Source: Pseudomonas sp. B21-056
GTDB taxonomy: Bacteria > Pseudomonadota > Gammaproteobacteria > Pseudomonadales > Pseudomonadaceae
Assembly (NCBI RefSeq): GCF_026016325.1
Contig: NZ_CP087203.1
Coordinates: forward strand, 4,340,001 to 4,404,000
DNA: 64,000 nt
Direction of reading: 5' to 3'
Position 1 is the first letter of the stretch; every line of letters begins with the position of its first letter. This document shows, piece by piece, positions 1 to 9,099 of the stretch. Under the pieces are notes generated by a model that made no database searches, had not been told where the DNA came from, and saw only the letters and a list, made by a program, of their open reading frames with translations. Position numbers and translations under genes: made by a program.

Positions 1-231
1 CCACGGCCGACCTCGTTCAACGCCTATCGCTACAAGGACAACCATCTTGTGCGCCTGAGCATCTACCCCGGCCTGACCGGCCTTTGGCAGATCTCCGGGC
101 GCAGCAATATCGACTTCGACCAGCGCGTGGAACTGGACCTCAGCTACATCGCCGAGCAGAGCCTGTTGTTGGATTTGAAGATCCTGATGATTACCCCCTT
201 CAAAGTTTTCAGCGGCCACGGAGCGAGTTAA
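1..231 (+). CDS. Undecaprenyl-phosphate sugar phosphotransferase, C-terminal part (5' end outside window)
   Basis: The open frame runs in from base 1, so only about 76 C-terminal residues are visible. They carry the end of the bacterial sugar transferase family (WcaJ/WbaP type): PGLTGLWQISGRS followed by the LDLSYIAEQSLLLDLKIL block and the terminal TPFKVFSGHGAS. Such inner-membrane enzymes load the first sugar-1-phosphate onto undecaprenyl phosphate and so start repeat-unit synthesis. It abuts the next gene directly (stop at 229-231, next ATG at 232), which makes it the visible first gene of the polysaccharide operon. Family assignment is firm; the sugar donor cannot be told from this fragment. 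Confidence 0.88.
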   Translation, partial: PRPTSFNAYRYKDNHLVRLSIYPGLTGLWQISGRSNIDFDQRVELDLSYIAEQSLLLDLKILMITPFKVFSGHGAS

Positions 232-876
232 ATGGACGGTTCAACGAATATCCTGAGCATCGCAAGCCCGAGCGAGACCAACCTGACCTCGACCGTGCTC
301 GACCCTTCCCTGCGGATCCTGCTTCTGACGTCCGCCAACACCGGCACCGGGACCAGCACCAGCGCCATGGCACTGGCCGCTCAACTGGCGCAGATGAGCA
401 GCGGCCGCGTATTGCTGGTGGATGCCAGCCAGTCGCCACGCAACCTCACCCAGCAACTGGGGCTGCACAAGGAGCGCGGCTTCAGCGACCTGCTGTTCAA
501 CCACCTCACGCCGCCCCTGTTGCAGGACTGCGTGGTGCAAACCTCCAGCCTGCCCTTCGACGTCCTGCCCATCGGCCGCCTGGGGCGCAATGCCGAACGG
601 CTCAATCCCGAACAGCTGCGACATCTGTTCAGGCACCTGGCCGCGCAGTACCGCTTCGTGGTGATCGACGCCGACGCCGTGTATACGGCCTCCGACACTC
701 TGGTCATGAGCGCCCAGGTGGATGGCGTGGTGCTGGTGGTACGCGGCGAGGACACCCGCTGGGAAGTGGCCCAGGCCACCCGCCAGCGCCTGGCCCAGGC
801 CGGCGCGAAAGTGGTGGGCAGCGTGTTCAACCGGCGCAAGTACTACATGCCCAAATGGCTCTACAACAACCTGTAA
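232..876 (+). CDS. CpsD/Wzc-type cytoplasmic ATPase (BY-kinase-like) with a degenerate P-loop
   Basis: A 214-residue protein with the fold signature of the cytoplasmic half of bacterial tyrosine kinases of capsule systems. Residues 34-44 read SANTGTGTSTS at the Walker A position; the family normally has a GKS/GKT lysine there and this copy has none. VLLVDAS (about 60-66) stands at the A' position and FVVIDAD (about 142-148) at Walker B. A tyrosine-rich tail, typical of autophosphorylating members, is nearly absent (the end is NRRKYYMPKWLYNNL). It sits between the initiating transferase and the export lipoprotein, with the matching membrane co-polymerase encoded two genes on. A role in controlling assembly is inferred; it may bind nucleotide poorly or not act as a kinase. 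Confidence 0.75.
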   Translation: MDGSTNILSIASPSETNLTSTVLDPSLRILLLTSANTGTGTSTSAMALAAQLAQMSSGRVLLVDASQSPRNLTQQLGLHKERGFSDLLFNHLTPPLLQDCVVQTSSLPFDVLPIGRLGRNAERLNPEQLRHLFRHLAAQYRFVVIDADAVYTASDTLVMSAQVDGVVLVVRGEDTRWEVAQATRQRLAQAGAKVVGSVFNRRKYYMPKWLYNNL

Positions 877-896
877 GCGTGCAGAAGGATGACGAG

Positions 897-1922
897 ATGA
901 ACGCCAAGATGCTTGTCCTGCTGTTGCTGCCGCTTGCCGGCTGCTCCAGCACCAGCGATACCCGCTCGATGCCGGTGCAGATCCTCACGGCCACGCCGGC
1001 CAACGCCCAGGCCACCGACATGCCCAAGGTCGAACAGACCCTGCGGCCCCAGGATGTGCTCGATGTGATCTTTCACATCGGCACCACCAGTCCCCAGGCT
1101 TATCGCGTGCAGCCGGGCGACCAGGTGGCCCTGAACTTCACCGCCGCCAGCCAACTCAACGGCACGCAACTGGTCATGCCCGACGGCAGCATCGAACTGC
1201 CGGGGGCCAATACGTCGGTGAAAGTCGCCGGCATGACCACCGACGAAGCGCGCCTGGCGGTACAACGGGCCTACGACCAGAAAATGCTGTTCCAGCCCAA
1301 TCGCAACCAGTTGACGGTGCTGGTGACCAGCCCGCTGTCCGGCGAGACGAACCTGCGCAACACCCTGGCCCACCCGGCCACCGGCATGAGCCGGGAAATC
1401 ATCGTGGGTCGGGATGGCTACGCCAGCTTCCCGGAAATCGGCTCGGTGCCGTTGCAAGGGATGACCGTCACCCAGTTGGAGACCTTCCTCAACGAGCGCT
1501 ACGCCCAGTTGCCCGGCCACATGACCGTGGACGTGCTGCTCAAGTCCACCGCCGGTAATGAAATCTATGTCCTCGGTGAAGTGGCCCAGCCCGGTTCCTA
1601 CCCGATCCGCCGGCCGATCTCGGTGCTTGAGGCACTGACCCTGGCCCGGGGCACGAACGTCAAGGCAAGGCTCGACTCGGTGGTGATCATGCGTCGCAAC
1701 GGCAATCAGGTCGAAGCCCGTCACTACGACGTGGAAAAAGCCCTGAATGGCGATGCCTCGCAAATTGCCTACCTGCAGCCGGAAGACATGCTCTTCGTGC
1801 CCAAGACCAAGCTTGCCAGCGCCGGCGAACTCGCCAGGCAACTGGCTGACGTGGTGCTGTTCCAGGGCGTGGGGGTCAGCTTCGGCTACCGCCTCGACAA
1901 CAAAAGCAGCAACAGCAACTGA
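897..1922 (+). CDS. Outer-membrane polysaccharide export lipoprotein (Wza/BexD family)
   Basis: 341 residues. The start at 897 is chosen because it follows an AGAAGGAT ribosome site and gives a lipoprotein signal peptide, MNAKMLVLLLLPLAGC, with lipobox LAGC. A poly-export domain (about residues 55-130, with RVQPGDQVALNF and MPDGSIELP) is followed by SLBB-type repeats (GRDGYASFPEIGSVPLQGMT and YVLGEVAQPGSYPI). Members form the outer-membrane channel through which polymer leaves the cell, docking on the inner-membrane co-polymerase encoded next. An open frame extends far upstream in the same phase but has the composition of a shadow of the two preceding genes. Confidence 0.9.
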   Translation: MNAKMLVLLLLPLAGCSSTSDTRSMPVQILTATPANAQATDMPKVEQTLRPQDVLDVIFHIGTTSPQAYRVQPGDQVALNFTAASQLNGTQLVMPDGSIELPGANTSVKVAGMTTDEARLAVQRAYDQKMLFQPNRNQLTVLVTSPLSGETNLRNTLAHPATGMSREIIVGRDGYASFPEIGSVPLQGMTVTQLETFLNERYAQLPGHMTVDVLLKSTAGNEIYVLGEVAQPGSYPIRRPISVLEALTLARGTNVKARLDSVVIMRRNGNQVEARHYDVEKALNGDASQIAYLQPEDMLFVPKTKLASAGELARQLADVVLFQGVGVSFGYRLDNKSSNSN

Positions 1923-1937
1923 GCCGGGTGATCGATC

Positions 1938-3530
1938 ATGAATCCCAAGGAAAACTATCTTCATGAGTTCTTCAGGATCTTCTTCGCCAACAAGCAGTGG
2001 GTGAAACGCATCTTCCTGATCTTCGCCGTGATTGCCCTGGCGCTGCCATTGATGCTCAAACAGAGCTTCGATATCACCGCCCAGGTGATCGTACAGTCGA
2101 AAAAACTCTCCCAAGGCGACGCGACCACGTCGCTGAACCAGGAAAACGCCACCTTCATTCCACCGTCCCTGGCGGACATGGAAACCGAGAGCAATATCCT
2201 GCGCTCGCCAGCGCTGATCCGGCAGACCATCAGCACCCTGCGCGACCAGGGCGAGTACAACCCCAGCCCTGGCATCTTCAACAAATGGGTGAGCGAACCG
2301 TTCAAGCGCTACGTCACCACGCCGCTGCGCGAGTACGTGATCAATCCGTTGCGCGATAACCTGGGGCTGGAGGTCGATCCGGTGCGCGACACCGTGCTCG
2401 ATACACTGACCGATGAAGCCGTCGAGAACCTCAAGATCGAGACCCTGCCCGGCTCCAACGTCATCTCCATCGTCTACAGCTTCGGTGATCCGCAGCAAGG
2501 CACCCGGTTCGTGGCGCAACTGCTGCAGAACTACCTCTCAAGCCGCCAGGAATTGCAATCGATCGAGTTGCCGCAGACCTTCTATGAGCAGAAGAAAAGC
2601 CAATACCAGAACCGCCTCGACGGTCTGGAAGGCACTCGGCTGGCCTTGCTCGAAGGCGTCGGTTCGGCGGATCCCAAGGAGGAAATCACCTTCCGCCTGA
2701 ACGCCATCAACACGGAAGAACAGGCCCTGAACCTGTACCAGGATCGCCTGCTGCAAAGCCAACGCTGGCTCGACTATCTCAAGACCAGTCTGGCAGCGGC
2801 GAACAGTTCGAAGTTCAACGACTACACCTTCCCCTTCACCTTCACCACCACCGTGGACAACATCGCCTTCGAAGACAGGGAGATCAAACAGTTGGGTGAG
2901 CAACTGACCGGCCAGGTCAGCCGCTATATGAATGACCTGGCGATCTTCCAGCCCGGCAGCGAACCGATGCTGCTGGCCCGGGAACAGATCGTGCGCACCC
3001 GCCAGCAATTCCTGAAGGTGGTGAACAACCGGATCCAGGAACGTACCACCGACCTGGCCGTTGTCAGCTCGGTGATCAATCAGAAGGTCGAGCGCATCGC
3101 CGCGTTCAAGGGGCGCATCCACCAGTTGCAGGAAACCCAGAGCAAGCTGCAGCAGATGGACACCGAGATCAACGCCCTGCATGCGGCGTTCTCCACCTAC
3201 GCCCAACGGTTCGCCGAAGCCAGCAGCGTCCGTTCGCTGGACAACGACCTGTCCAACGCCCGTGTGCTCAGCCCGCCCTTCGAACCGACCGCCGCGGCCT
3301 TCCCCAAGCCGATGCTGATTATCCCGTTCGGCCTGTTCAGCGGCCTGCTGTTGGCGATTGCCCTGGTCTACGTGCGTGAGTTCTTCGACCATCGCTTCAA
3401 GCACCCAGCGCAGATCAGCCAGCAACTGGATGTACCGGTGCTGTTGGTGATCAACGAGCAGTCGCCCGACCAGATCAACCCGCATCGCAACTGGAGCCTG
3501 CCCAGCCTTGTCCATTGGGTGCGCAATTGA
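1938..3530 (+). CDS. Polysaccharide co-polymerase / chain-length regulator (GumC/Wzz family)
   Basis: 530 residues with two membrane segments (about 25-42, IFLIFAVIALALPLML, and about 455-478, MLIIPFGLFSGLLLAIALVYV) enclosing a long periplasmic, coiled-coil-rich region. The C-terminal GLFSGLLLAIALVYVREFFD block is the family's second transmembrane motif. No kinase domain follows, consistent with the separate CpsD-like ATPase at 232-876, a two-protein arrangement as in GumC-type systems. It probably controls chain length and couples Wzy polymerisation to the Wza-type exporter. Confidence 0.88.
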   Translation: MNPKENYLHEFFRIFFANKQWVKRIFLIFAVIALALPLMLKQSFDITAQVIVQSKKLSQGDATTSLNQENATFIPPSLADMETESNILRSPALIRQTISTLRDQGEYNPSPGIFNKWVSEPFKRYVTTPLREYVINPLRDNLGLEVDPVRDTVLDTLTDEAVENLKIETLPGSNVISIVYSFGDPQQGTRFVAQLLQNYLSSRQELQSIELPQTFYEQKKSQYQNRLDGLEGTRLALLEGVGSADPKEEITFRLNAINTEEQALNLYQDRLLQSQRWLDYLKTSLAAANSSKFNDYTFPFTFTTTVDNIAFEDREIKQLGEQLTGQVSRYMNDLAIFQPGSEPMLLAREQIVRTRQQFLKVVNNRIQERTTDLAVVSSVINQKVERIAAFKGRIHQLQETQSKLQQMDTEINALHAAFSTYAQRFAEASSVRSLDNDLSNARVLSPPFEPTAAAFPKPMLIIPFGLFSGLLLAIALVYVREFFDHRFKHPAQISQQLDVPVLLVINEQSPDQINPHRNWSLPSLVHWVRN

Positions 3531-4630
3531 ACGCGCCGTTCGGCCCGTCCCACCGCAGCAGCCCCCTGCCGATCATTCATTTGCTCGACAGCGGTGGCTT
3601 CTACGGGGCCGAGCGGATGCTGCTCGATCATTGCCTGGCAACCCCGGGACAGCACCAGGTGCTGTTCCTCGCGGCGCCGCCGACCTTGATCACGCGCTTT
3701 CGCCAGGCCGGGGTCGATTGCCATTGCTGTGGGAGCTGGGGCGAGTTGTTGCAGCACTTGCGCCAACGGCGCAGCGAGCAACCGCTGCTCAATACCCACA
3801 ACTTCAAGGGGCTGCTGTTCGGCTGGGCCGCCGCCACGTTGCTGCGCCTGCCGTTGGTGATCACTCAGCATGGGTTCACACCGCGCAGCCCCAAGCAGCG
3901 CTTCTACACCTGGCTCAGCCTGCAACTGTGTCGCACGGCTCCGGTCAAGCGCGTGGTCTGCGTGGCCGAGAGCATTGCCGTGCTGCACCGCCAGGCCAGC
4001 GTGCAGGCGGAAAAGCTCGATGTGATCCCCAACGGTTTGCCGGCGCCCACGGCTCCGGTGGCGCACCGCGACGACGGCCAACGCTGGCGGGTCGGCTATG
4101 TCGGCCGCTTGAGCAGCGAGAAAGGCCCGGACCTGTTCCTCGACGCCATGATCCCCCTGTGCCAGCGGCATCCGTCGCTGCACGCAGTAATGCTCGGCGA
4201 CGGCCCGGAACGCCAGGCCCTGCTCAAGCGCATCAACGATGCCGGGCTGCCCACGCGTATTGAGCTGCCGGGGTACCAGACCGACATGAATGCCTGGTGG
4301 AGTCGCCTCGATGCGCTGGTGATCAGTTCGCGCACGGAAGGCACGCCGATGATTCTGCTCGAGGCCATGCAAGCCGGGGTGCCGGTGGTGGCATTCGGCG
4401 TCGGCGGCATTCCCGATGTGGTACAGGACCGTCACAACGGTTTGCTCGCCGCGCCTGCCAACAGCGCTGAGCTGGCCCGGCAGGTCGAAACGCTGTTCAG
4501 CGAACCGCCCCTGGCGCAGATCCTGGCCGACAACGCACGCCGCACCCAACAGGACCGCTACGACCTGCGGACGCTGGCCGAACGCTGGTCGCAGCTCTAC
4601 ATCCGCACGGCACGGGAGGCTCGCCCATGA
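3527..4630 (+). CDS. GT4-family glycosyltransferase
   Basis: About 367 residues. It has the GT-B retaining fold marks: an N-terminal HLLDSGGFYGAERML segment, DVIPNGLPAP linker, VGYVGRLSSEKGPDLFLDA donor-domain start and the EGTPMILLEAMQAGVPVV nucleotide-sugar motif. No ATG fits. A TTG at 3527 overlaps the stop codon of the preceding gene (TTGA) and is preferred; a TTG at 3515 is the alternative. It adds one sugar to the lipid-linked repeat unit on the cytoplasmic side of the inner membrane; the sugar is unknown. Confidence 0.85.
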   Translation: MNAPFGPSHRSSPLPIIHLLDSGGFYGAERMLLDHCLATPGQHQVLFLAAPPTLITRFRQAGVDCHCCGSWGELLQHLRQRRSEQPLLNTHNFKGLLFGWAAATLLRLPLVITQHGFTPRSPKQRFYTWLSLQLCRTAPVKRVVCVAESIAVLHRQASVQAEKLDVIPNGLPAPTAPVAHRDDGQRWRVGYVGRLSSEKGPDLFLDAMIPLCQRHPSLHAVMLGDGPERQALLKRINDAGLPTRIELPGYQTDMNAWWSRLDALVISSRTEGTPMILLEAMQAGVPVVAFGVGGIPDVVQDRHNGLLAAPANSAELARQVETLFSEPPLAQILADNARRTQQDRYDLRTLAERWSQLYIRTAREARP

Positions 4631-5997
4631 TTGTCCCACTCTCGATCGTCAGCCTGCTGGCGCTGGTCTGCCTGGCGTTGCTGGCCAGCCCCTATCCATT
4701 CCTGGCACCGGGGGCGGTGTTGGGCCTGGTGGGTGTCGCGGTGCTCTATCGCAAACCCGGCTGGGGCCTGCTGGGCATCGCCGCGCTGGTACCGTTCGAA
4801 GGGCTGTTCAAGGACAACGTGTTTTCCGGCAGCAAGTTCTTCGGCCTGGCATTGGCGTTGATCCTGATGCTGCAACTGGCCCTGCACCAGATTCCCGGGA
4901 CGCGCCTGCGCAGCAATATCTGGCGGCCGCTGATCGGCTTCATGCTGCTGTATGGCCTGAGCGTTTGCCTGTCGGACAGCCTGGAGCTGTCGATGACCCA
5001 TTTTCGCGAACTGAGCGTGGGGTTGATTCTGTTCGTCATTACCCTGCTGATCGGTCGCGGATTGAACCTGGACCTGTTTTGCCGCCTGGTGACGCTGAGT
5101 GTCACCACCACCTGCGTGCTGGCGATGTTTTCCGCCAAGTATCAGGATCAGGGCCGCGCCTCAGGCCTGCTGGAAGACCCGAACGCCTTTGCCCTGCTGA
5201 TCGCCTTTACCATGCCACTGGCGCTGCTGCTGGTGGTGCGCGGGCCGAACCTGCTGCACCGATTGTTCTGGATGGGTTGTCTGATTCTGCTGCTGGGTGG
5301 CATGACCAAGACCGAATCCCGTTCGGGGCTGGTGGTGCTCCTGCTCAGCCTGGCGATCGGGCTGTATCACTATCGCGCGCAACTGCCGCGTGTCCGTCCA
5401 CGGCACCTGGGGTTCGCCATGCTCGGGCTGGCGCTGCTGGTTCCCCTGGCAGTCGCCGTAATGCCGACCGGCTACGTCGCACGTATCCAGTCATTGAGCA
5501 TCCTCAGTGCCGGCGTCAATGCCCACAAGGATGAATCCCTCGGCCGGCGTGCTTCGTACATCGTGGTCGGCAGTCAGATGATCCGCGAAAATCCAGTGCT
5601 CGGCACCGGCCCCGGTACCTTCCCGCTGCACTATGCGCCCACCGGCTACGCCAAGGCGTTCTCGGCCAATCGCAAGCTGGGGGACCTGTATCGCCGGGCC
5701 CACAACACTTACCTGGAAATCTTCAGCGAAATCGGCATTCCGGGCGGGCTGATGTTCGTCGGCATGCTCGGCCTGGGCCTGTACAACCTGCTGCATGCGC
5801 GCCGGCTCTGGCTCGCACGCCGGGACTGGGCGCAGGCGGATCTGCTGACGCACCTGGGCATGAGTTTCCTGTCGCTGATGCTGTTCCTGATGTTCCTCAG
5901 TGCGCCGAACCATAAGCTGCTGTGGATCATGCTCGCCCTGACCAGTGTGCTGCGCCACGAGGCCGAACAGGCCACCCTCCAGGAGGCGCGCCCATGA
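4627..5997 (+). CDS. O-antigen ligase / Wzy polymerase family membrane protein
   Basis: 456 residues, almost wholly hydrophobic, with about ten to twelve membrane segments. The long periplasmic loop contains LGRRASYIVVGSQMIRENPVLGTGPGTF and RRAHNTYLEIFSEIGIPG, matching the family pattern (GxGxGxF, then HNxYLEIxxExGxxG). In this cluster it is best read as the Wzy polymerase joining repeat units in the periplasm. The ATG overlaps the stop of the glycosyltransferase before it by four bases, so translation is probably coupled. Polymerase versus ligase cannot be separated by sequence alone. Confidence 0.85.
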   Translation: MIVPLSIVSLLALVCLALLASPYPFLAPGAVLGLVGVAVLYRKPGWGLLGIAALVPFEGLFKDNVFSGSKFFGLALALILMLQLALHQIPGTRLRSNIWRPLIGFMLLYGLSVCLSDSLELSMTHFRELSVGLILFVITLLIGRGLNLDLFCRLVTLSVTTTCVLAMFSAKYQDQGRASGLLEDPNAFALLIAFTMPLALLLVVRGPNLLHRLFWMGCLILLLGGMTKTESRSGLVVLLLSLAIGLYHYRAQLPRVRPRHLGFAMLGLALLVPLAVAVMPTGYVARIQSLSILSAGVNAHKDESLGRRASYIVVGSQMIRENPVLGTGPGTFPLHYAPTGYAKAFSANRKLGDLYRRAHNTYLEIFSEIGIPGGLMFVGMLGLGLYNLLHARRLWLARRDWAQADLLTHLGMSFLSLMLFLMFLSAPNHKLLWIMLALTSVLRHEAEQATLQEARP

Positions 5998-6953
5998 ACC
6001 GGGTCAGCATCGTGATCCCGATGTACAACGAGGCCCGGCACATCGGCCGTACCTTGCTGGCGGCACAGGAAGCCGCCCGCCAGGCGCAGCTGGAGTGCGA
6101 GCTGATCGTGGTGGACAACGGCTCCGACGACCATGGCCCGCGCATCGCCAATGAACTGGGCGCGCGGGTACTGATCGTGCCCGGCGTGCACATCGGTGCC
6201 CTGCGCAACCGCGGCGCGGCAGTGGCCCATGGCGACTGGCTGGCGTTCATCGACGCCGACATCGAGATGCCGGCCAACTGGCTCAAGCTGCTGCTGGAGC
6301 TGGAAGGTCACCAAGGCGATGTGCTCGGCCTGGACCTCGACACGCCCCGCCAGGCGCCGTGGTTTGCCGAGGCCTGGCAGCGCCGCAGCCAGCGCCCCGG
6401 CGCCCATCGCCTGCACCGGGTGCAGTGGCTGCCCAGCGCCAACCTGTTGATGCGCCGGTCGTGGTTCGAACGGGTCGGCGGTTTCGACGAAAGCCTGCGC
6501 ACCGGCGAGGACAAGGACTTCTCCCTGCGCCTGCGCCAGATCGACGCGCAACTGTTGCTGGTCAACGAAAGCGTGGCCCTGCATTGGGGTTACGAAGGCA
6601 GTTGGCGCGAATGGATGAGCAAGGAACTGTGGCGCCAGGGCAGTCATCTGCAACTGTTGCGCAGCCACGGCCCGAGCCTGCGCCTGCTGCGTTTCCCGGT
6701 GCTGTCCATCGCAGCCTGGGGGCTGGACTTGCTGGCGCTTCTAGCCTTGCTCCAGGGGCAGTTGCGCCTGGCGCTGATGCTGTTGCTGATCACCTCGCTG
6801 CCGCCGTTGTTCCTCAGCCTGCGCCAGAGCCGTCGTGACCCGCGCCTGACCTTGCAACTGTGGGCCTTGCACGGGGTGCGCCTGCACCTCACCGGCGCCG
6901 CGTTGCTGCTCAACCTCTGTCATTGGAACGTCAGGAGACCTGCCCGTGGCTGA
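5994..6953 (+). CDS. GT2-family glycosyltransferase
   Basis: 319 residues. The start at 5994 overlaps the previous stop (ATGA) and opens directly on the GT-A domain: MNRVSIVIPMYNEARHIG, VVDNGSDDHG, the DxD-type FIDADIEMP, and VGGFDESLRTGEDKDFSLRL (ED acceptor motif). Two hydrophobic segments close the protein (about residues 235-290). It is an inverting transferase acting at the inner face of the cytoplasmic membrane. A longer frame begins at 5922 but would run inside the preceding gene and lacks support. Confidence 0.87.
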   Translation: MNRVSIVIPMYNEARHIGRTLLAAQEAARQAQLECELIVVDNGSDDHGPRIANELGARVLIVPGVHIGALRNRGAAVAHGDWLAFIDADIEMPANWLKLLLELEGHQGDVLGLDLDTPRQAPWFAEAWQRRSQRPGAHRLHRVQWLPSANLLMRRSWFERVGGFDESLRTGEDKDFSLRLRQIDAQLLLVNESVALHWGYEGSWREWMSKELWRQGSHLQLLRSHGPSLRLLRFPVLSIAAWGLDLLALLALLQGQLRLALMLLLITSLPPLFLSLRQSRRDPRLTLQLWALHGVRLHLTGAALLLNLCHWNVRRPARG

Positions 6954-8082
6954 ATTCATTTATTGGGCCTGCCTGCTGCTGCCGGTGTACGCCTACCTCG
7001 GTTACCCACTGATGCTGAGCCTGCTGACACCGCTGTTTCCAGTCCGGCGCTACGGCAAGGCACTGCCGATGGACATCAGCATTGTCATCGCCGCCCACAA
7101 CGAAGCACGGCACATCGAAGACAAGTTGCGCACCTTGCTCGCCCAGGATTATCAGGCGCGCTCGCTGCAGATCATCCTCGCCAGCGACGGTTCCAGCGAC
7201 GACACCGTAGCCTGCGCGCGCAGGGTGATCGACCCGCGCATCAGCGTGCTCGACCTGCCCCGCCAGGGCAAGGCTGCGGCGCTCAATACCGGCGTGGCCC
7301 ACAGCAGCGGTGAGATCCTGGTCTTTACCGACGCCGATAACCAATGGGCCCACGACACCCTTGGCCATTTGCTCGCCCCCCTGGGTGATCCGGAGGTCGG
7401 CGCCTGTGCCGGCCACATGGAAATCCCCGTACCGGGCAATGGCCTGAGCCTGGGCGACAGCCTGTATCGGCACTACGAAGGCTGGCTGCGGCGAGTGGAG
7501 AGCCGCACCGACTGCATGGTCTCGGCCGACGGCGCGTTGCTGGCCCTGCGCCGAGAACTGTTCGAGCCGATTCCGGCCCAGGTCAACGATGATTTCTTCC
7601 TCAGCACCTGCGCGCCGGCCGCCGGTAAATCCATCGTCTATGTGCCGAAGGCCCGGGTGATCGACCAGGGCGTGGACGAGGCCGACAAGCAGTTTCGTCG
7701 GCGCCAGCGGGTCACCGTGGGTGGCCTGCAGAGCCTGGCCCAGCGCCGGGCGCTGCTCAATCCGATGCGTCATGGCCTGTACGCCATCGGCCTGATCAGC
7801 CACAAGCTGGTCCGTCGCCTGGCGCCGGTGTTGCTGCTGCCGCTGTTGCTCAGCAACCTCTGGTTATGGAGCGACCAGGGGTTCTATCGCCTGAGCATGG
7901 CGGCCCAGGTGCTCGGCTACGCCATGGCGCTGCTTGGCTTGCTGGATATACACCACCGCTTGCCCCGGCCCTTTCGCCTGGCGGCGTTCGTGCTGGTGAC
8001 GCTGGCGGGCATGAGCATCGGCCTCTGGCAGTTCCTGCGGGGCCGGCGCTACAGCCAATGGAACCCCGAGCAGAACCGATAA
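6946..8082 (+). CDS. Membrane-anchored GT2-family glycosyltransferase
   Basis: 378 residues with a GTG start at 6946 that overlaps the previous gene by eight bases and follows a CAGGAG ribosome site. An N-terminal membrane segment (IYWACLLLPVYAYLGYPLML) precedes the GT-A domain: DISIVIAAHNEARHIEDKL, LASDGSSDDT, FTDADN, then a QRRQR-like box (QFRRRQRVTVGG). Three or four membrane helices follow. This architecture is that of processive or membrane-embedded GT2 enzymes, but with Wzx and Wzy present it more likely adds a repeat-unit sugar. Confidence 0.86.
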   Translation: MAEFIYWACLLLPVYAYLGYPLMLSLLTPLFPVRRYGKALPMDISIVIAAHNEARHIEDKLRTLLAQDYQARSLQIILASDGSSDDTVACARRVIDPRISVLDLPRQGKAAALNTGVAHSSGEILVFTDADNQWAHDTLGHLLAPLGDPEVGACAGHMEIPVPGNGLSLGDSLYRHYEGWLRRVESRTDCMVSADGALLALRRELFEPIPAQVNDDFFLSTCAPAAGKSIVYVPKARVIDQGVDEADKQFRRRQRVTVGGLQSLAQRRALLNPMRHGLYAIGLISHKLVRRLAPVLLLPLLLSNLWLWSDQGFYRLSMAAQVLGYAMALLGLLDIHHRLPRPFRLAAFVLVTLAGMSIGLWQFLRGRRYSQWNPEQNR

Positions 8083-8094
8083 GGAGCATGGCCA

Positions 8095-9099
8095 ATGTCG
8101 ATCAAACAAGTCTTCAAGCTCACCGGCGGCTGGCTGTACCTGAACACGGCTCTGGGCCGCGGCCCGTTGCGGGGCGCCGGCGTGATCCTGATGCTGCACC
8201 GCGTGCTGAGCAACGATCGCGCCGCCGAACTGCCCCATCGCAACGAGTTGTGCGTGGGGCCGGAAGCCTTCGAACACTTGTTGATCTGGCTGCAACGGCA
8301 TTTCGAATGCGTGCCGCTGATGACCCTGCTGCTGGCCGACCCTGCCACCGTTCCGGACCGTCCGCGGGTCACCCTGACCTTCGACGACGGCTGGCGCGAC
8401 AACGCCATGAATGCCTTCCCCTTGCTGCGCCAATATCAGGTGCCGGCGAGTATTTTTCTCTCCACCGATTTCATCGGCAGCCGCCAGCACTTCTGGTGGG
8501 AAAGCATCGGCGAAACCCTGTGGGGCAGTCACGGCCAGGTGGCACGGCTGGCGCTGATCGAGCACCTGCAACAGGCTGGCCGGCCGTTGCCGGTGATGCT
8601 CGATGACCTGGATGACGACCGCCGCAGCCTGTCGTTGCTGCACTATCTGCAAAGCCTCAAGACCCTCGCCCCACAGACCCTGAGCGACCTCACCGACACC
8701 TGCCCCCATGGCGCCCAGCCCCAGGCGCTGGACTGGACCCAAGTGCGCATGCTTGAAGATTCGGGGCTGGTGCGCTTCGGCCCCCACGGCGCCAGCCACG
8801 CGATCCTCACCGGGCTCGACGACCAGCGCCTGCACGAAGAACTGAGCCGCAGCCGGATAGCCATGGAAAACGCCTGCGCCCAACCGTTGCCGGTGTATTG
8901 CTACCCCAATGGCGATAACGACGAGCGTGTCCGCCACCAGGTGGCAGCCCACGGTTTTGCGTTCGCCCTGGGGACCGAGGCCGGGCTGTATCGCAACGAT
9001 GGCGATCCGTGGAACCTGCCGCGCTTCGGTGTCAGTCAACGCAACGCCCAGCATCCCGAACTGCTGGCTTGGCGCATTCGCCGAGGGACACGTCCATGA
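8095..9099 (+). CDS. Polysaccharide deacetylase (NodB-homology, CE4)
   Basis: 334 residues. The NodB motif 1 is VTLTFDDGWRDN (catalytic Asp pair near residues 97-98), followed by PASIFLSTDFIG and a later PNGDND segment. No signal peptide is evident; the N-terminus is MSIKQVFKLTGGWLYLN. Such enzymes remove N- or O-acetyl groups from hexosamine units. With a second, unrelated deacetylase at the operon's end it suggests an amino-sugar-containing product. It is flanked by a ribosome site AAGGAGCA and overlaps the flippase gene by four bases. Confidence 0.84.
   Translation: MSIKQVFKLTGGWLYLNTALGRGPLRGAGVILMLHRVLSNDRAAELPHRNELCVGPEAFEHLLIWLQRHFECVPLMTLLLADPATVPDRPRVTLTFDDGWRDNAMNAFPLLRQYQVPASIFLSTDFIGSRQHFWWESIGETLWGSHGQVARLALIEHLQQAGRPLPVMLDDLDDDRRSLSLLHYLQSLKTLAPQTLSDLTDTCPHGAQPQALDWTQVRMLEDSGLVRFGPHGASHAILTGLDDQRLHEELSRSRIAMENACAQPLPVYCYPNGDNDERVRHQVAAHGFAFALGTEAGLYRNDGDPWNLPRFGVSQRNAQHPELLAWRIRRGTRP

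Noticed and set aside
84..896. Long plus-strand frame leading into the export lipoprotein gene
   Set aside because: It is Arg/Pro/Gln-rich, covers two well-supported genes in another frame, and the lipoprotein signal peptide starts at 897.
861..2519. 552-codon minus-strand open frame
   Set aside because: His/Gly/Gln-rich shadow of the exporter and co-polymerase genes, typical of high-GC antisense frames; no family motif.
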